This document shows positions 1-11,324 of a stretch of DNA of 64,000 nt, piece after piece. Made by a program: the position numbers and the translations under genes. The notes beneath the pieces were generated by a model that made no database searches, was not told the DNA's origin, and saw only the letters and a program-made list of their open reading frames with translations. Source of the stretch: Pseudomonas mosselii (lineage in GTDB: Bacteria; Pseudomonadota; Gammaproteobacteria; Pseudomonadales; Pseudomonadaceae); the NCBI RefSeq assembly GCF_003205295.1, contig NZ_QJRP01000012.1, positions 62,001 to 126,000 on the forward strand, written 5' to 3'. The first letter of the stretch is position 1, and the number at the start of each line of letters is the position of its first letter.

Positions 1-132
1 CGGCATCACACACCTCCAGGGAAGGCGTGCAGCCTAAGAGGATCGGCACCGGGCCTCAAGGGCAACCGGCGCCGATCGATGCGTGCATTGCGAAAAACCG
101 GCGCGTCGATCCGCGCCTGCAACCCTGAACGG

Positions 133-447
133 CTATCGGGACGGCAACGTCCTGGAGCTGGCTGGGGCGCCGGAGCGCTTGCGGTCCTTGAGCCAGACAA
201 TCCTGGCCGAGGACGGCTCCGGTTGCGGGTAGGCACCGGCACTGGCAAAACGGCCCTCCGGAAGGGATTCCAGGTAGGCCTTGATGACCTCGAACTCGGC
301 ATGGCTCAGGCCACGCAGCTCCAGTTCGGCAGGCATCTCGTCGCGCAATCGCACAGAGGTCCTGGCCACTTCCAATGCCAGGCCCAGGCGGTCGATCAGG
401 CGTTCGTAAAGCTCCGGCTTGTTTGCGGTTAGTTGCGACTCTCCCAT
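133..447 (-). CDS. conserved hypothetical protein, 104 aa
   Basis: A small, mostly helical, charged protein that I do not recognise. The N-terminal half (residues 1-65) is hydrophilic and helix-forming; the C-terminal third is rich in Pro, Ser and Arg and probably unstructured. No signal peptide, membrane segment or metal motif is visible. It reads leftward, divergent from leuS, with the shared control region at 448-687. A small hypothetical gene beside leuS is also found in other pseudomonads, so it is probably real. It is not YbeL, because the Cys-rich zinc ribbon is missing. The 132 bases to its left show no supportable gene. Confidence 0.6.
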   Translation of the reverse strand: MGESQLTANKPELYERLIDRLGLALEVARTSVRLRDEMPAELELRGLSHAEFEVIKAYLESLPEGRFASAGAYPQPEPSSARIVWLKDRKRSGAPASSRTLPSR

Positions 448-562
448 CCGTTCACCTCATTGAAGGTAAGAATATCTCCCCCCACAGATGAGCTTAGCGT
501 CACTCGCAAAAGCGGCAGGGCGCTGCGACCAACGGCCCGCGCGACGGGCGATGCAATCAGGG

Positions 563-593
563 TTTCCCACGACGCGCGGCGCTCATGTATGCT
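563..593 (+). promoter_or_regulatory. candidate sigma-70 promoter for leuS
   Basis: TATGCT at 588-593 is a fair -10 element. TTCCCA at 564-569 would be a weak -35 with an 18-base spacer. Transcription from here would start near base 600 and give a leader of about 88 nt containing the short reading frame at 656-685. The call rests on element match alone. Confidence 0.35.
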
Positions 594-612
594 ACGGCGT
601 TCACTCTCATAA

Positions 613-3294
<2,682 letters not shown>

Positions 3295-3300
3295 TGGCAA

Positions 3301-3329
3301 CGCCCGCCTGCACACTCTGCAGGCGGGCG
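3301..3329 (+). terminator. 12-bp GC-rich hairpin after leuS
   Basis: CGCCCGCCTGCA (3301-3312) and its exact complement (3318-3329) flank a 5-base loop, seven bases after the leuS stop. No run of T follows, so it is more likely a partial terminator, processing site or 3'-end stabiliser between leuS and lptE than a full intrinsic terminator. Confidence 0.5.
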
Positions 3330-3356
3330 TAATCGGTCCACGAGGGAGCAACACAC

Positions 3357-3962
3357 ATGATCAAACGCAATCTGCTGGTAATGGGCCTGGCTGTCCTGCT
3401 CAGCGCCTGCGGTTTCCAGCTGCGCGGCACCGGCACCAACGAGCTGAGCATCAAGGAACTGGACCTTGGCGCGCGCAACCAGTACGGCACCACCGTCATG
3501 CAACTGCGCCGCGCCCTGGAAAGCAGCGGTGTGAAGGTCTATGCCGGCGCACCGTACAAACTGGTGCTGACCAACGAGCAGGAAACCCAGCGCGCCGCCA
3601 CCTACAGCGGCGGCAACCGTTCGGCCGAGTACGAACTGACCACCGTGCTGAACTATGCGATCGAAGGCCAGAACGACAGCCAGTTGCTGGAAGACAAGCT
3701 GCAAGTACAGAAGTACTACGTCTACAACGGCAACAACGTCAACGGCTCCGGCCAGGAAGCAAACCAGGTTCGCGAGGAAATGCGTCGCGATCTTGTACAA
3801 AGCATGATGGCCCGACTGCAGCAGCTGACCCCGGCACACCTGGATCACCTGCAGCGCAAGGCTGACGAGCGCGCCAAGGCCGAGGCCCGCGCCCAACAGG
3901 AAGCCCAGCGCATCCAGGACGAGACGCCCCAGCAATCGCCGCTGGAAGTCCCGGCTCCCTGA
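3357..3962 (+). CDS. lptE: LPS-assembly lipoprotein LptE
   Basis: Outer-membrane lipoprotein that plugs the LptD barrel in the last step of lipopolysaccharide export. The 201-aa product has a lipoprotein signal peptide ending in the lipobox LSAC, with the lipidated Cys at residue 18, followed by the characteristic GFQLRG start of mature LptE. The last 45 residues are Gln/Ala/Glu-rich and probably a helical extension; such tails are common in pseudomonads. A GAGGGAG Shine-Dalgarno sequence precedes the ATG. It sits between leuS and holA, as in other Gammaproteobacteria. Confidence 0.95.
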   Translation: MIKRNLLVMGLAVLLSACGFQLRGTGTNELSIKELDLGARNQYGTTVMQLRRALESSGVKVYAGAPYKLVLTNEQETQRAATYSGGNRSAEYELTTVLNYAIEGQNDSQLLEDKLQVQKYYVYNGNNVNGSGQEANQVREEMRRDLVQSMMARLQQLTPAHLDHLQRKADERAKAEARAQQEAQRIQDETPQQSPLEVPAP

Positions 3963-3970
3963 GCCTGAAC

Positions 3971-3989
3971 GGGGCACCTGAGGTGCCCC
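3971..3989 (+). terminator. short hairpin between lptE and holA
   Basis: GGGGCAC (3971-3977) pairs with GTGCCCC (3983-3989) around a 5-base loop. A weak pyrimidine stretch (CCTTTCCCC) follows and the holA ATG begins 11 bases later. At most it attenuates readthrough, and it may influence holA initiation. Confidence 0.4.
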
Positions 3990-3999
3990 GCCTTTCCCC

Positions 4000-5037
4000 A
4001 TGAAGCTCGCTCCCGCCCAACTCAACAAGCACCTGCAAGGCCAGCTGGCGCCGGTCTACATCGTCAGCGGCGACGATCCGCTGCTGTGCCAGGAAGCCGC
4101 CGACGCCATCCGCGGTGCCGCGCGCCAGCAAGGTTACGACGAACGCCAGGTATTCAGCGCCGACGCCAACTTCGACTGGGGCAACCTGCTGCTGGCCGGT
4201 GCCAGCCTGTCGCTGTTCGCCCAGCGTCGCCTGCTGGAACTGCGCCTGCCCTCGGGCAAGCCCGGCGACAAGGGCGCCGCCGCGCTGATGGAGTACTGCG
4301 CCAACCCCGCCGAGGACACGCTACTGCTGATCAGTCTGCCCAAGCTCGATGGCAGCGCGCAGAAGACCAAGTGGGGCAAGGCCCTGATCGAAGGTGCGCA
4401 CTGCCAGTTCATCCAGATCTGGCCAGTGGACGCCCAGCAGTTGCCGCAGTGGATCAACCAGCGCCTGTCCCAGGCCGGCCTGTCGGCCCAGCGCGACGCC
4501 GTCGACCTGATCGCCGCCCGGGTCGAGGGCAACCTGCTGGCCGCCGCCCAGGAGATCGAGAAGCTCAAGCTGCTGGCCGAGGGCAACCAGATCACCGTGG
4601 AGACCGTCCAGGCCGCCGTCGCCGACAGCGCCCGCTTTGATGTCTTCGGTCTGGTTGACGCCATTCTCAACGGCGAGGCGGCCCACGCCCTGCGCATGCT
4701 CGAGGGGTTGCGCGGCGAAGGCGTCGAGCCACCGGTGATTCTCTGGGCGCTGGCCCGCGAGTTGCGCCTGTTGGCGGGGCTCGCCCAGCAGTTCAGCCAG
4801 GGGGTGCCACTGGACAAGGCGTTCAGCCAGGCACGTCCGCCGGTGTGGGACAAGCGCCGTCCGTTGGTGAGCAAGGCCTTGCAGCGCCTCTCTGCGCAGC
4901 GCTGGGCCATGCTGCTGCAGGATGCCCAGCGTATCGATGCGCAGATCAAGGGACAGGCCGAGGGCTCGCCCTGGACCAGCCTGGCGCGCTTGTCGCTGCT
5001 GATGGCCGGACAGCGATTGGCACTGCCTGCCGAGTAA
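4000..5037 (+). CDS. holA: DNA polymerase III delta subunit
   Basis: The clamp-loader wrench that opens the beta sliding clamp during replication. At 345 aa it has the usual HolA length. The N-terminal AAA-like domain begins with the family pattern VYIVSGDDPLL (residues 19-29), followed by the middle lid region and the C-terminal collar helices (EPPVILWALARELRLL near residue 245). As expected for delta, no functional Walker A is present. The start ATG lies just beyond the lptE-holA hairpin, without a strong Shine-Dalgarno sequence. Confidence 0.96.
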   Translation: MKLAPAQLNKHLQGQLAPVYIVSGDDPLLCQEAADAIRGAARQQGYDERQVFSADANFDWGNLLLAGASLSLFAQRRLLELRLPSGKPGDKGAAALMEYCANPAEDTLLLISLPKLDGSAQKTKWGKALIEGAHCQFIQIWPVDAQQLPQWINQRLSQAGLSAQRDAVDLIAARVEGNLLAAAQEIEKLKLLAEGNQITVETVQAAVADSARFDVFGLVDAILNGEAAHALRMLEGLRGEGVEPPVILWALARELRLLAGLAQQFSQGVPLDKAFSQARPPVWDKRRPLVSKALQRLSAQRWAMLLQDAQRIDAQIKGQAEGSPWTSLARLSLLMAGQRLALPAE

Positions 5038-5040
5038 AAC

Positions 5041-5095
5041 GCATCGCGGGGCTCCCAAAGGCACCGTAAGAGTGGGCTTGACCCGCGATGAGGCC
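5041..5095. repeat. degenerate REP-like remnant
   Basis: ATCGCGGGG (5043-5051) and a later GTGGGCTTGACCCGCGATGA resemble the two ends of the REP pair seen intact at 19431-19506, but the inner arms are damaged. It lies just after the holA stop. Probably a decayed REP pair. Confidence 0.4.
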
Positions 5096-5179
5096 CGCCA
5101 CCATAAACACAATCAATTGGCTCACGTAGCGCTACAGGCCTAAAGTGCGCCCGCCATCCACCCAGTCCGGGAATCCACC

Positions 5180-5344
5180 ATGAGCAAAAAGCCGAAAAAG
5201 CACGGCCCCAACAAGGCCAAGTCCATCGTCGCCCAACCGCTGTTCCGCTGCCGCCAGGAACGACCGGAAAAAGGCAAAGGCAGCTACCGCCGCGAAGCCT
5301 TCCAATCGAGAGATTGGGAGGCTTCCTGCTTTATGGCGGCATGA
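5180..5344 (+). CDS. arfA: alternative ribosome-rescue factor ArfA
   Basis: ArfA recruits release factor 2 to ribosomes stalled on mRNAs without a stop codon, as backup to tmRNA. The 54-residue product has a Lys-rich N-terminus, then PLFRCRQERPEKGKGSYRR, matching the family core PLFRxRxExxKKGKGSYxR, and a WEAS motif near the end. It begins at an ATG after weak ribosome-binding sequence, in the holA-mltB gap. Codons 39-49 form a long perfect hairpin (separate entry). In E. coli and other proteobacteria such a hairpin makes arfA mRNA itself non-stop, so that tmRNA suppresses ArfA. Identification is by motif and length. Confidence 0.9.
   Translation: MSKKPKKHGPNKAKSIVAQPLFRCRQERPEKGKGSYRREAFQSRDWEASCFMAA
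5294..5325 (+). promoter_or_regulatory. hairpin inside the arfA reading frame
   Basis: A 14-bp stem (5294-5307 with 5312-5325, one G-U pair) is closed by a GAGA loop, all within codons 39-49 of arfA. CTGCTTTAT follows. By analogy with E. coli arfA (RNase III cut) or with relatives that terminate inside the gene, this should produce truncated, stop-less arfA mRNA. Confidence 0.8.
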
Positions 5345-5405
5345 AAGGCATGAAATGCGCAGGCATGGTATGGTCGGCACCTGACCTGCAATTCTGGATC
5401 CGTGC

Positions 5406-6719
5406 ATGCCCTCTCGTCTCACTCTCCGCTGGCAACCCCGCCAGCTGATCGCGGCCACAAGCTTCATCCTGCTCGTCGCCTGCGCCGAGAAACCCACCGC
5501 CGCCGACGCCCTGCCGCTGGCGCCCGCCCAGCCCGCTCCCGTCGTCACCCTGCCCGGCACCGCGCCCGAGGCCAACGGTGAAATCCAGCCCCTGCAGACC
5601 TTCGCCCAATGGCAGGCCGGTTTCCGCCAGCAAGCCCTGCAAGCCGGTATCAGTGCCAGCCTGTTCGACCGCGCCTTCCTCGGCGTCACCCCGGACATGG
5701 ACGTGATCAAGGCCGACCGCAGCCAACCCGAGTTCACTCGCCCGGTCTGGGAGTACCTGGACGGCGCCCTGTCGCCGCTGCGCGTGCGCAACGGCAAGAA
5801 GCTGCTCGAGCAGAACGCCGAGCTGCTGTCCCGCATCGAGCAGCGCTACGGTGTCGATCGCCAGGTCCTGGTCTCGGTATGGGGCATGGAAAGCAACTTC
5901 GGCCAGTTCCAGGGCAGCAAGTCGGTGATCCGCTCACTGGCCACCCTGGCTTATGAGGGCCGCCGTCCTCAGTTCGCCCAGGACCAGTTGATCGCCGCCC
6001 TGCAGATCCTGCAGAACGGCGATATCCAGCCCGACGCGATGCGCGGCTCCTGGGCCGGCGCCATGGGGCAGACCCAGTTCATCCCGACCACCTACCTTAC
6101 CCACGCGGTGGACTTCGACGGTGACGGCCGCCGTGACATCTGGAACAGCACCGCCGACGCCCTGGCGTCCACCGCGCACTACCTGCAGGCGTCCGGCTGG
6201 AAACGTGGCCAACCCTGGGGCTTCGAGGTGCAGGTGCCTGCCGGCTTCGACTACTGGCTGGCCGATGGCAGCCAGCGCAAGAGTGTCAGCGAGTGGCTGC
6301 AACTGGGCGTGAAACTGCCTGCCGGTACCACGCTGCCCGCCGGCAGCAGCCAGCTGTCCGCCGCCCTGCTGCTGCCTGCGGGCGCCCGTGGGCCGGCGTT
6401 CCTGGTGCTGGACAACTTCCGAGCCATTCTCAAGTACAACAACTCGTCGTCCTACGCGCTGGCCGTCAGCCTGCTGGGAGATCGTTTCTACGGGTGGGGG
6501 TTCATTGCCGGCAACTGGCCGAAAGAGGACCTGCCGCTTAGCCGCAGCGAACGAATCGAGCTGCAGACCTTGCTTAATGCCAACGGGCATGAGGCAGGCA
6601 ATCCGGATGGAATCATCGGCGCCAATACCCGCAAGGCGATCCGTAATGCGCAGCAGGCGCAGGGCTGGCCGGCGGATGGTTATCCGACCCACAAGCTGCT
6701 TGATAGCCTGCGCCGCTAG
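5406..6719 (+). CDS. lytic murein transglycosylase, MltB family, with peptidoglycan-binding domain (SltB3-like)
   Basis: Cleaves the MurNAc-GlcNAc bond in peptidoglycan to form 1,6-anhydro ends. The 437-aa protein has a lipoprotein signal (LVAC, Cys26), suggesting outer-membrane anchoring; an SLT/MltB catalytic domain with catalytic Glu162 in SVWGMESNFGQF; and a C-terminal PG_binding_1 domain (last ~65 residues, with NPDGIIGANTRKAI). It differs from the second MltB-type protein here (12324-13334) by its lipobox and binding domain. Position and architecture match P. aeruginosa SltB3 (PA3992). It converges on ldcA across a REP pair. Confidence 0.92.
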   Translation: MPSRLTLRWQPRQLIAATSFILLVACAEKPTAADALPLAPAQPAPVVTLPGTAPEANGEIQPLQTFAQWQAGFRQQALQAGISASLFDRAFLGVTPDMDVIKADRSQPEFTRPVWEYLDGALSPLRVRNGKKLLEQNAELLSRIEQRYGVDRQVLVSVWGMESNFGQFQGSKSVIRSLATLAYEGRRPQFAQDQLIAALQILQNGDIQPDAMRGSWAGAMGQTQFIPTTYLTHAVDFDGDGRRDIWNSTADALASTAHYLQASGWKRGQPWGFEVQVPAGFDYWLADGSQRKSVSEWLQLGVKLPAGTTLPAGSSQLSAALLLPAGARGPAFLVLDNFRAILKYNNSSSYALAVSLLGDRFYGWGFIAGNWPKEDLPLSRSERIELQTLLNANGHEAGNPDGIIGANTRKAIRNAQQAQGWPADGYPTHKLLDSLRR

Positions 6720-6728
6720 AGAACGCAG

Positions 6729-6831
6729 GGGGCGCTTTGCGCCCCTTTCGCGGCACGAGGCCGCGCCTACAGGAGATTGCGATCCCCTGTAGGAGCGGCC
6801 TCGTGCCGCGAAAGGGCTGCAAAGCAGCCCC
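6729..6831. repeat. inverted REP pair between mltB-like gene and ldcA
   Basis: Two REP units in opposite orientation (about 6729-6773 and 6786-6831). They share the core GTAGGAGCGGCCTCGTGCCG followed by CGAAAGGG and a GC hairpin (GGGGCGC / GCCCC type). The pair separates convergent genes and ends 8 bases before the ldcA stop, so it may also serve as a bidirectional mRNA 3' end. Confidence 0.85.
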
Positions 6832-6838
6832 GGCGATC

Positions 6839-7777
6839 TCAAACCCTGAACAGATCCTGCAACAGCACCAGACTCTGCTCTTCGGCATCCAGTCGCACAC
6901 TTGCCCCCAACGGCAAGCACACATTCGGATCACAGTGCCCACTGCGCCACCCTGCCAGCACCGGCACCCCGAGCGGGCCGAAGATGTCCAGCAGCAGTGG
7001 CGTCATCGCCGCCACCGTGATCCCGGCAAAGTCCCCCACCAGCACCCCTCGCACCCCTTTCAGCTTGCCGGCCAGGCGCAGCTGGGTCAGCAGGCGGTCG
7101 ACACGGTAGAGCGGCTCGTTGACGTCCTCGATGAACAGGATGCTGTCTTTGGTATCGACTTCCGCCAATGTCCCCAGCGTGGTGCCGAGCAGCGACAGGT
7201 TGCCACCGACCAGACGCCCGCTGGCAACCCCGGGCACCACGCTGCTGAGCGCAAACCCCGCAGGATGATTGATCGCATCGCCCGCCCCCAACCGTCCCCG
7301 CAGTTGCCCGAACAGTGAGCCGACGGTGGGCTCGAGCTTGCCCCCCAGCAGGTCGGCATTGAGCATCCCGCCATGGAAGGCCAGCATCCCGGCATGTCGG
7401 TTGAGCACCGAATGCAGGGCGGTGATGTCGCTGTAACCCACCAGCGGCTTGGGATGGCGACGGATCAGTTCGAAGTCGATGCGGTCCAGCAGGCGCATGC
7501 TGCCGTAACCGCCGCGCATGCACAGGATGGCGTCGATGTCCGGGGAGCAGAACGCATCGTGCAGGTCACGCAGGCGTTGCTCGTCGCTGCCGGCAAGGTA
7601 ACCGTCCGCCTGCAGCACCCCAGGGTAGATGCGGCACTGCTGGCCACGGTCTTCGAACCACTGGCGGGCCTTGTCGGTATCCAGCCGCGCCGGGCCGGCC
7701 GGGGCGATGATGGCGAAACGGGCGTTGTCAGGCAGGGCCTTGGGCAACAGGTACTCGGCAGTTTCCAGGCAATTCAT
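6839..7777 (-). CDS. ldcA: muramoyltetrapeptide carboxypeptidase (LD-carboxypeptidase)
   Basis: Removes the terminal D-Ala from cytoplasmic murein tetrapeptides during cell-wall recycling (peptidase family S66). The 312-aa product has the S66 nucleophile region CMRGGYGSMRLLD (Ser in GGYGS), then VGYSDITALH, the glutamate segment FIEDVNEPLYRVDRLL and the late His in GHCDPNVCLPLG. There is no signal peptide, consistent with cytoplasmic action. AGGAG lies 8 bases before the ATG. It follows lipA in the same direction, after a strong terminator, so it has its own transcript. Confidence 0.94.
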   Translation of the reverse strand: MNCLETAEYLLPKALPDNARFAIIAPAGPARLDTDKARQWFEDRGQQCRIYPGVLQADGYLAGSDEQRLRDLHDAFCSPDIDAILCMRGGYGSMRLLDRIDFELIRRHPKPLVGYSDITALHSVLNRHAGMLAFHGGMLNADLLGGKLEPTVGSLFGQLRGRLGAGDAINHPAGFALSSVVPGVASGRLVGGNLSLLGTTLGTLAEVDTKDSILFIEDVNEPLYRVDRLLTQLRLAGKLKGVRGVLVGDFAGITVAAMTPLLLDIFGPLGVPVLAGWRSGHCDPNVCLPLGASVRLDAEEQSLVLLQDLFRV

Positions 7778-7818
7778 CGCGCCACTCCTTGCAGCTTGTC
7801 GCTTGAAACTTGTAGCTC

Positions 7819-7857
7819 AAAAAAATGCCGATGCCGCCTTCCGGCGCGCATCGGCAT
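7819..7857 (-). terminator. intrinsic terminator after lipA
   Basis: On the minus strand ATGCCGATGC (7857-7848) and its complement (7834-7825) enclose an inner GC stem with a GGAA loop, and a run of seven T follows. It lies just after the lipA stop and ends the lipB-lipA transcript before ldcA. Confidence 0.88.
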
Positions 7858-7875
7858 GTCCCGCTCAAGCCCGGC

Positions 7876-8892
7876 TCAGAGCTTGATCTTGGCTTCGTGG
7901 GCCTGCTGGTCGGCGTGGTACGACGAACGCACCAGCGGGCCGGAGGCGACGTTCTTGAAGCCCATCTTGTAACCTTCCTCGGCGAACCAGGCGAAGGTGT
8001 CCGGGTGCACGAAGCGCTGTACCGGCAGGTGGTTGCGCGACGGCTGCAGGTACTGGCCGAGGGTCAGCATGTCGATGTCGTGCTCGCGCATGCGGTGCAT
8101 GACCTCGATCACCTCGTCGTCGGTCTCGCCCAGGCCCAGCATCAAGCCGGACTTGGTCGGCACGTGCGGGACCATCTGCTTGAACTTCTGCAGCAGGTCC
8201 AGCGACCAGTCGTAGTCCGAGCCCGGACGCGCGGCCTTGTACAGGCGCGGCACGGTCTCGAGGTTGTGGTTGAACACGTCCGGCGGGGTCTGCGCGGTGA
8301 TTTCCAGCGCCACGTCCATGCGCCCACGGTAGTCCGGCACCAGGGTTTCCAGCTGGACGCCCGGCGACAGCGCGCGGATTTCGCGGATGCAGTCGGCGAA
8401 GTGCTGGGCACCGCCGTCACGCAGGTCGTCGCGGTCCACCGAGGTGATCACCACGTACTTCAGGCGCAGGTCGGCGATGGCGATGGCCAGGTTCTTCGGC
8501 TCGTCCAGGTCCAGTGGCTTCGGACGACCATGGCCAACGTCGCAGAACGGGCAGCGACGGGTGCAGATGTCGCCCATGATCATGAAGGTCGCGGTGCCGC
8601 CGGAGAAGCACTCGCCCAGGTTCGGGCAGGAGGCCTCTTCGCACACGCTGTGCAGCTTGTGCTTGCGCAGCAGTTGCTTGATGCGGTCGACTTCCGGCGA
8701 AACCGGGATGCGCACGCGAATCCAGTCGGGCTTTTTCGGCAGTTCTTCGGTGGGGATGATCTTCACCGGGATGCGCGCCACCTTCTCGGCGCCGCGCAGC
8801 TTCACGCCGGCCTCGACTTTCTTCGGCGCAGGGCGCGGGGTCACGTCTTGCGTGGGGATCAGGTTCGGCACGGCTTCTTGCACAGTTGTCAT
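7876..8892 (-). CDS. lipA: lipoyl synthase
   Basis: Radical-SAM enzyme that inserts two sulfurs into protein-bound octanoyl groups to make lipoyl cofactors for the 2-oxoacid dehydrogenases and the glycine cleavage system. In the 338-aa protein the auxiliary cluster ligands are Cys84, Cys89 and Cys95 ([12 protein letters not shown]) and the radical-SAM CxxxCxxC ligands are Cys110, Cys114 and Cys117 (CTRRCPFC). It begins two bases after the lipB stop, so it is translated from the ybeD-lipB-lipA transcript. Confidence 0.97.
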   Translation of the reverse strand: MTTVQEAVPNLIPTQDVTPRPAPKKVEAGVKLRGAEKVARIPVKIIPTEELPKKPDWIRVRIPVSPEVDRIKQLLRKHKLHSVCEEASCPNLGECFSGGTATFMIMGDICTRRCPFCDVGHGRPKPLDLDEPKNLAIAIADLRLKYVVITSVDRDDLRDGGAQHFADCIREIRALSPGVQLETLVPDYRGRMDVALEITAQTPPDVFNHNLETVPRLYKAARPGSDYDWSLDLLQKFKQMVPHVPTKSGLMLGLGETDDEVIEVMHRMREHDIDMLTLGQYLQPSRNHLPVQRFVHPDTFAWFAEEGYKMGFKNVASGPLVRSSYHADQQAHEAKIKL

Positions 8893-8894
8893 AA

Positions 8895-9542
8895 TCAGTC
8901 GATTCCGCCCGTGAGGGTCGTCTGCTCAGCATAGTCGAGGTGCCTGACCAGCTGTCCGCGCAGCCTTGTCCTGACCTCAATGAGTTCGATCGGGCCTGCC
9001 AGGTCGCGCAGCTGGGTCATGGCCAGCCCCGCATACCCACAGGGGTTGATTCGGCGGAATGGCGCAAGGTCCATGTCCACGTTCAGGGCAAGGCCGTGGA
9101 AGGAACGACCGTTGCGGATTCGAAGGCCAAGGGACGCGATCTTCGCGCCATCGACGTAGACGCCCGGGGCATCGGGCTTGGCCACCGCCTGCACGCCGTA
9201 GCTGGCGAGCAGATCGATGAGCGCCTGCTCGATGCGGCTGACCAGCTCGCGCACGCCGATGCTCAGGCGCCGCACATCCAGCAGCAGGTAGGCCACCAGC
9301 TGGCCGGGGCCGTGGTAGGTGACCTGGCCGCCGCGATCGGTCTGCACTACCGGGATTTCCCCCGGGATCAGCAGGTGCTCGGCCTTGCCGGCCTGGCCCT
9401 GGGTGAAGACCGGCGGGTGCTCGACCAGCCAGACTTCATCCTGGCTGTCCGGGCCGCGTTGCTCGGTAAAGCGACGCATGGCCTCCAGCACCGGCTCATA
9501 GGGCTGCAGGCCAAGATCGCGAATACCGAGCACGCCGGACAT
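8895..9542 (-). CDS. lipB: octanoyl-[ACP]:protein octanoyltransferase
   Basis: Transfers octanoyl from acyl carrier protein to lipoyl domains, the step before LipA. The product of about 215 aa has the family signature [18 protein letters not shown] and [20 protein letters not shown], with the catalytic Lys in AKIASLG and Cys in NPCGYAG. The ATG at 9542 overlaps the ybeD stop (TGATG). A GTG one codon upstream (9545) is an alternative. The ybeD-lipB-lipA order is the usual one. Confidence 0.96.
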   Translation of the reverse strand: MSGVLGIRDLGLQPYEPVLEAMRRFTEQRGPDSQDEVWLVEHPPVFTQGQAGKAEHLLIPGEIPVVQTDRGGQVTYHGPGQLVAYLLLDVRRLSIGVRELVSRIEQALIDLLASYGVQAVAKPDAPGVYVDGAKIASLGLRIRNGRSFHGLALNVDMDLAPFRRINPCGYAGLAMTQLRDLAGPIELIEVRTRLRGQLVRHLDYAEQTTLTGGID

Positions 9543-9817
9543 CACAGCACCATTTTCACGATGCCGGTGGCACGCAGGGCACTGTTGATGTCGTGCAGCT
9601 GGTTCTCGCTCTCGGCAACGATATGCAGTTGCACCGTGGTGTACTTGCCTTCCTTGCTCTGGCGCTCGGCCAGGGTCGACAGGTCGACCTTGGCGTGCTT
9701 GCTGAGGATCTCGATCACGGTGTCGCGGAAACCGACAACGGTGTCGCCGATCACCTTGATCGGGTAATCCTCGCAGGGGAATTCGATCTTGTGCGACTTG
9801 ACGTCTTCTTCGCTCAT
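9542..9817 (-). CDS. ybeD: YbeD family protein (DUF493)
   Basis: Small 91-aa ACT-like ferredoxin-fold protein of the YbeD/DUF493 family ([16 protein letters not shown] near the N-terminus; [16 protein letters not shown] in the middle). The exact function is not established; the conserved position between dacA and lipB suggests a regulatory role in lipoate or envelope metabolism. The stop overlaps the lipB start, so the two are translationally coupled. Confidence 0.9.
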   Translation of the reverse strand: MSEEDVKSHKIEFPCEDYPIKVIGDTVVGFRDTVIEILSKHAKVDLSTLAERQSKEGKYTTVQLHIVAESENQLHDINSALRATGIVKMVL

Positions 9818-9890
9818 GGCGGAAACGGCCTCGTAAGCCGTGGCAGCAACATCGCCCCCGCCTGGTTCACGGGGGCGTGCAGGTCACGTA

Positions 9891-11051
9891 TCAGTTGAAC
9901 AAACCGTAGAAGAACAGGCGGATGCTATCCCACATACGGCCGAAGAAACCAGCTTCCTCCACGCCGTCTAGGGCGATGAGGTCGGCGCTGTGAATCACTT
10001 TCTCGTCCAGTTTGACTTCCACTTTGCCGATCACGTCACCTTTGGCGATCGGAGCGGTCAGTTGCGGATTCATGGTCATCGAAGCCTGGAGGCGTTTCAA
10101 TTGGCCTTTAGGCATGGTCATGGTCAGGTCGTTGGCCAGACCGGCTTTCACCTGGTTGGTCGCGCCTTTCCATACCTGGGCCTGGGTCAGCTCGGTACCT
10201 TTCTGGTAGAAGGTCTGGGTTTCGAAGAAGCGGAAACCGTAGGTCAGCAGCTTCTGGGTCTCGGCGGCGCGGGACTGCTCGCTGTTGGTGCCGAACACCA
10301 CGGCGATCAGGCGCTGGCCGTCACGCACGGCCGAGGCGACCATGCAGTAGCCGGCTTCGTCGGTGTGGCCGGTCTTCAGGCCATCGACGGTCTTGTCGCG
10401 CCACAGCAGCAGGTTACGGTTCGGCTGCTTGATGTTGTTCCAGAAGAACTCTTTCTGCGAGTAGATGGCGTAGTGCGCAGGATCTTCGTTGATGATCGCG
10501 CGTGCCAGCAGGGCCATGTCGTGGGCCGAGGAGTAGTGCTCCGGGTTCGGCAGGCCGGTCGGGTTCATGAAGTGGCTGTTGGCCATACCCAGGTCGGCGG
10601 CGGTCTTGTTCATCATGTCGGCGAAGGCGTCTTCGCTGCCGGCAATGTGCTCGGACAGGGCGACCGAGGCGTCGTTGCCGGACTGGATGATGATGCCGTG
10701 CAGCAGGTCACTGACGGTCACCTGGCTGCCAACCTTGATGAACATGCGCGAACCACCGGTACGCCAGGCGTTCTCGCTGACGGTGACCGGGTCGTTCTCG
10801 CCGATCTGGCCACGACGGATGTCCAGGGTGGCGATGTAGGCGGTCATCAGCTTGGTCAGGCTGGCCGGCGGCAGGCGCTCGTCACCGTTGTTCTCGACCA
10901 GCACGTTGCCGCTGGACGCGTCCATGAGTACGTAGGACTTGGCGGCCAGTTGCGGTGGTGCCGGCATCATCTGCTCCGCTGCGAAGGCAGCAGGCATGAT
11001 CATCAGCAGAACGGGCAGGCAAAGTCGTTTGGCAAGGTTGGTGATGTTCAT
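9891..11051 (-). CDS. dacA: D-alanyl-D-alanine carboxypeptidase (PBP5/6 type)
   Basis: Periplasmic DD-carboxypeptidase that trims the terminal D-Ala of peptidoglycan pentapeptides. The 386-aa protein has a signal peptide (cleavage near AAFAAE, residue 25) and all three penicillin-binding motifs: SLTK at 64-67, SGN at 124-126 and KTG at 226-228. The C-terminal beta domain and an amphipathic end (GFFGRMWDSIRLFFYGLFN) fit peripheral anchoring to the inner membrane. It lies upstream of ybeD on the same strand. Confidence 0.96.
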   Translation of the reverse strand: MNITNLAKRLCLPVLLMIMPAAFAAEQMMPAPPQLAAKSYVLMDASSGNVLVENNGDERLPPASLTKLMTAYIATLDIRRGQIGENDPVTVSENAWRTGGSRMFIKVGSQVTVSDLLHGIIIQSGNDASVALSEHIAGSEDAFADMMNKTAADLGMANSHFMNPTGLPNPEHYSSAHDMALLARAIINEDPAHYAIYSQKEFFWNNIKQPNRNLLLWRDKTVDGLKTGHTDEAGYCMVASAVRDGQRLIAVVFGTNSEQSRAAETQKLLTYGFRFFETQTFYQKGTELTQAQVWKGATNQVKAGLANDLTMTMPKGQLKRLQASMTMNPQLTAPIAKGDVIGKVEVKLDEKVIHSADLIALDGVEEAGFFGRMWDSIRLFFYGLFN

Positions 11052-11242
11052 CCGTCTCTCGTAAATCGCTAATGGTCTGATGTTCCGTGGGCAAGTTCAT
11101 TTGCCCAGCGCCCCGTCAGTCTAGTTTTATGGCCGGTGGCCTGGCCCGACAGTGCGACGTAATGCCGCTGCGGGCAAAAGCGGGCATTGTACATGTCATT
11201 GCCCGGCAATTCATGAACAAACCGACAGATCGGTGTGCTCTG

Positions 11243-11311
11243 CTTCGCGGGTGAACCCGCTCCCACAGGATCTGTGCAAAACCCTGTGGGAGCGGGTTTA
11301 CCCGCGAAAGG
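11243..11311. repeat. inverted REP pair (second subfamily) between rlpA and dacA
   Basis: Two units in opposite orientation, 11243-11269 and 11282-11311, with core CTGTGGGAGCGGGTTTACCC then GCGAAAGG. This is the 'GGGAGCGGGTTTACCCGCG' type, distinct from the 'GTAGGAGCGGCCTTGTG' type elsewhere in the window. It lies between the rlpA stop and the dacA start, two genes reading the same way. Confidence 0.85.
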
Positions 11312-11324
11312 TCCGACGCGTACG

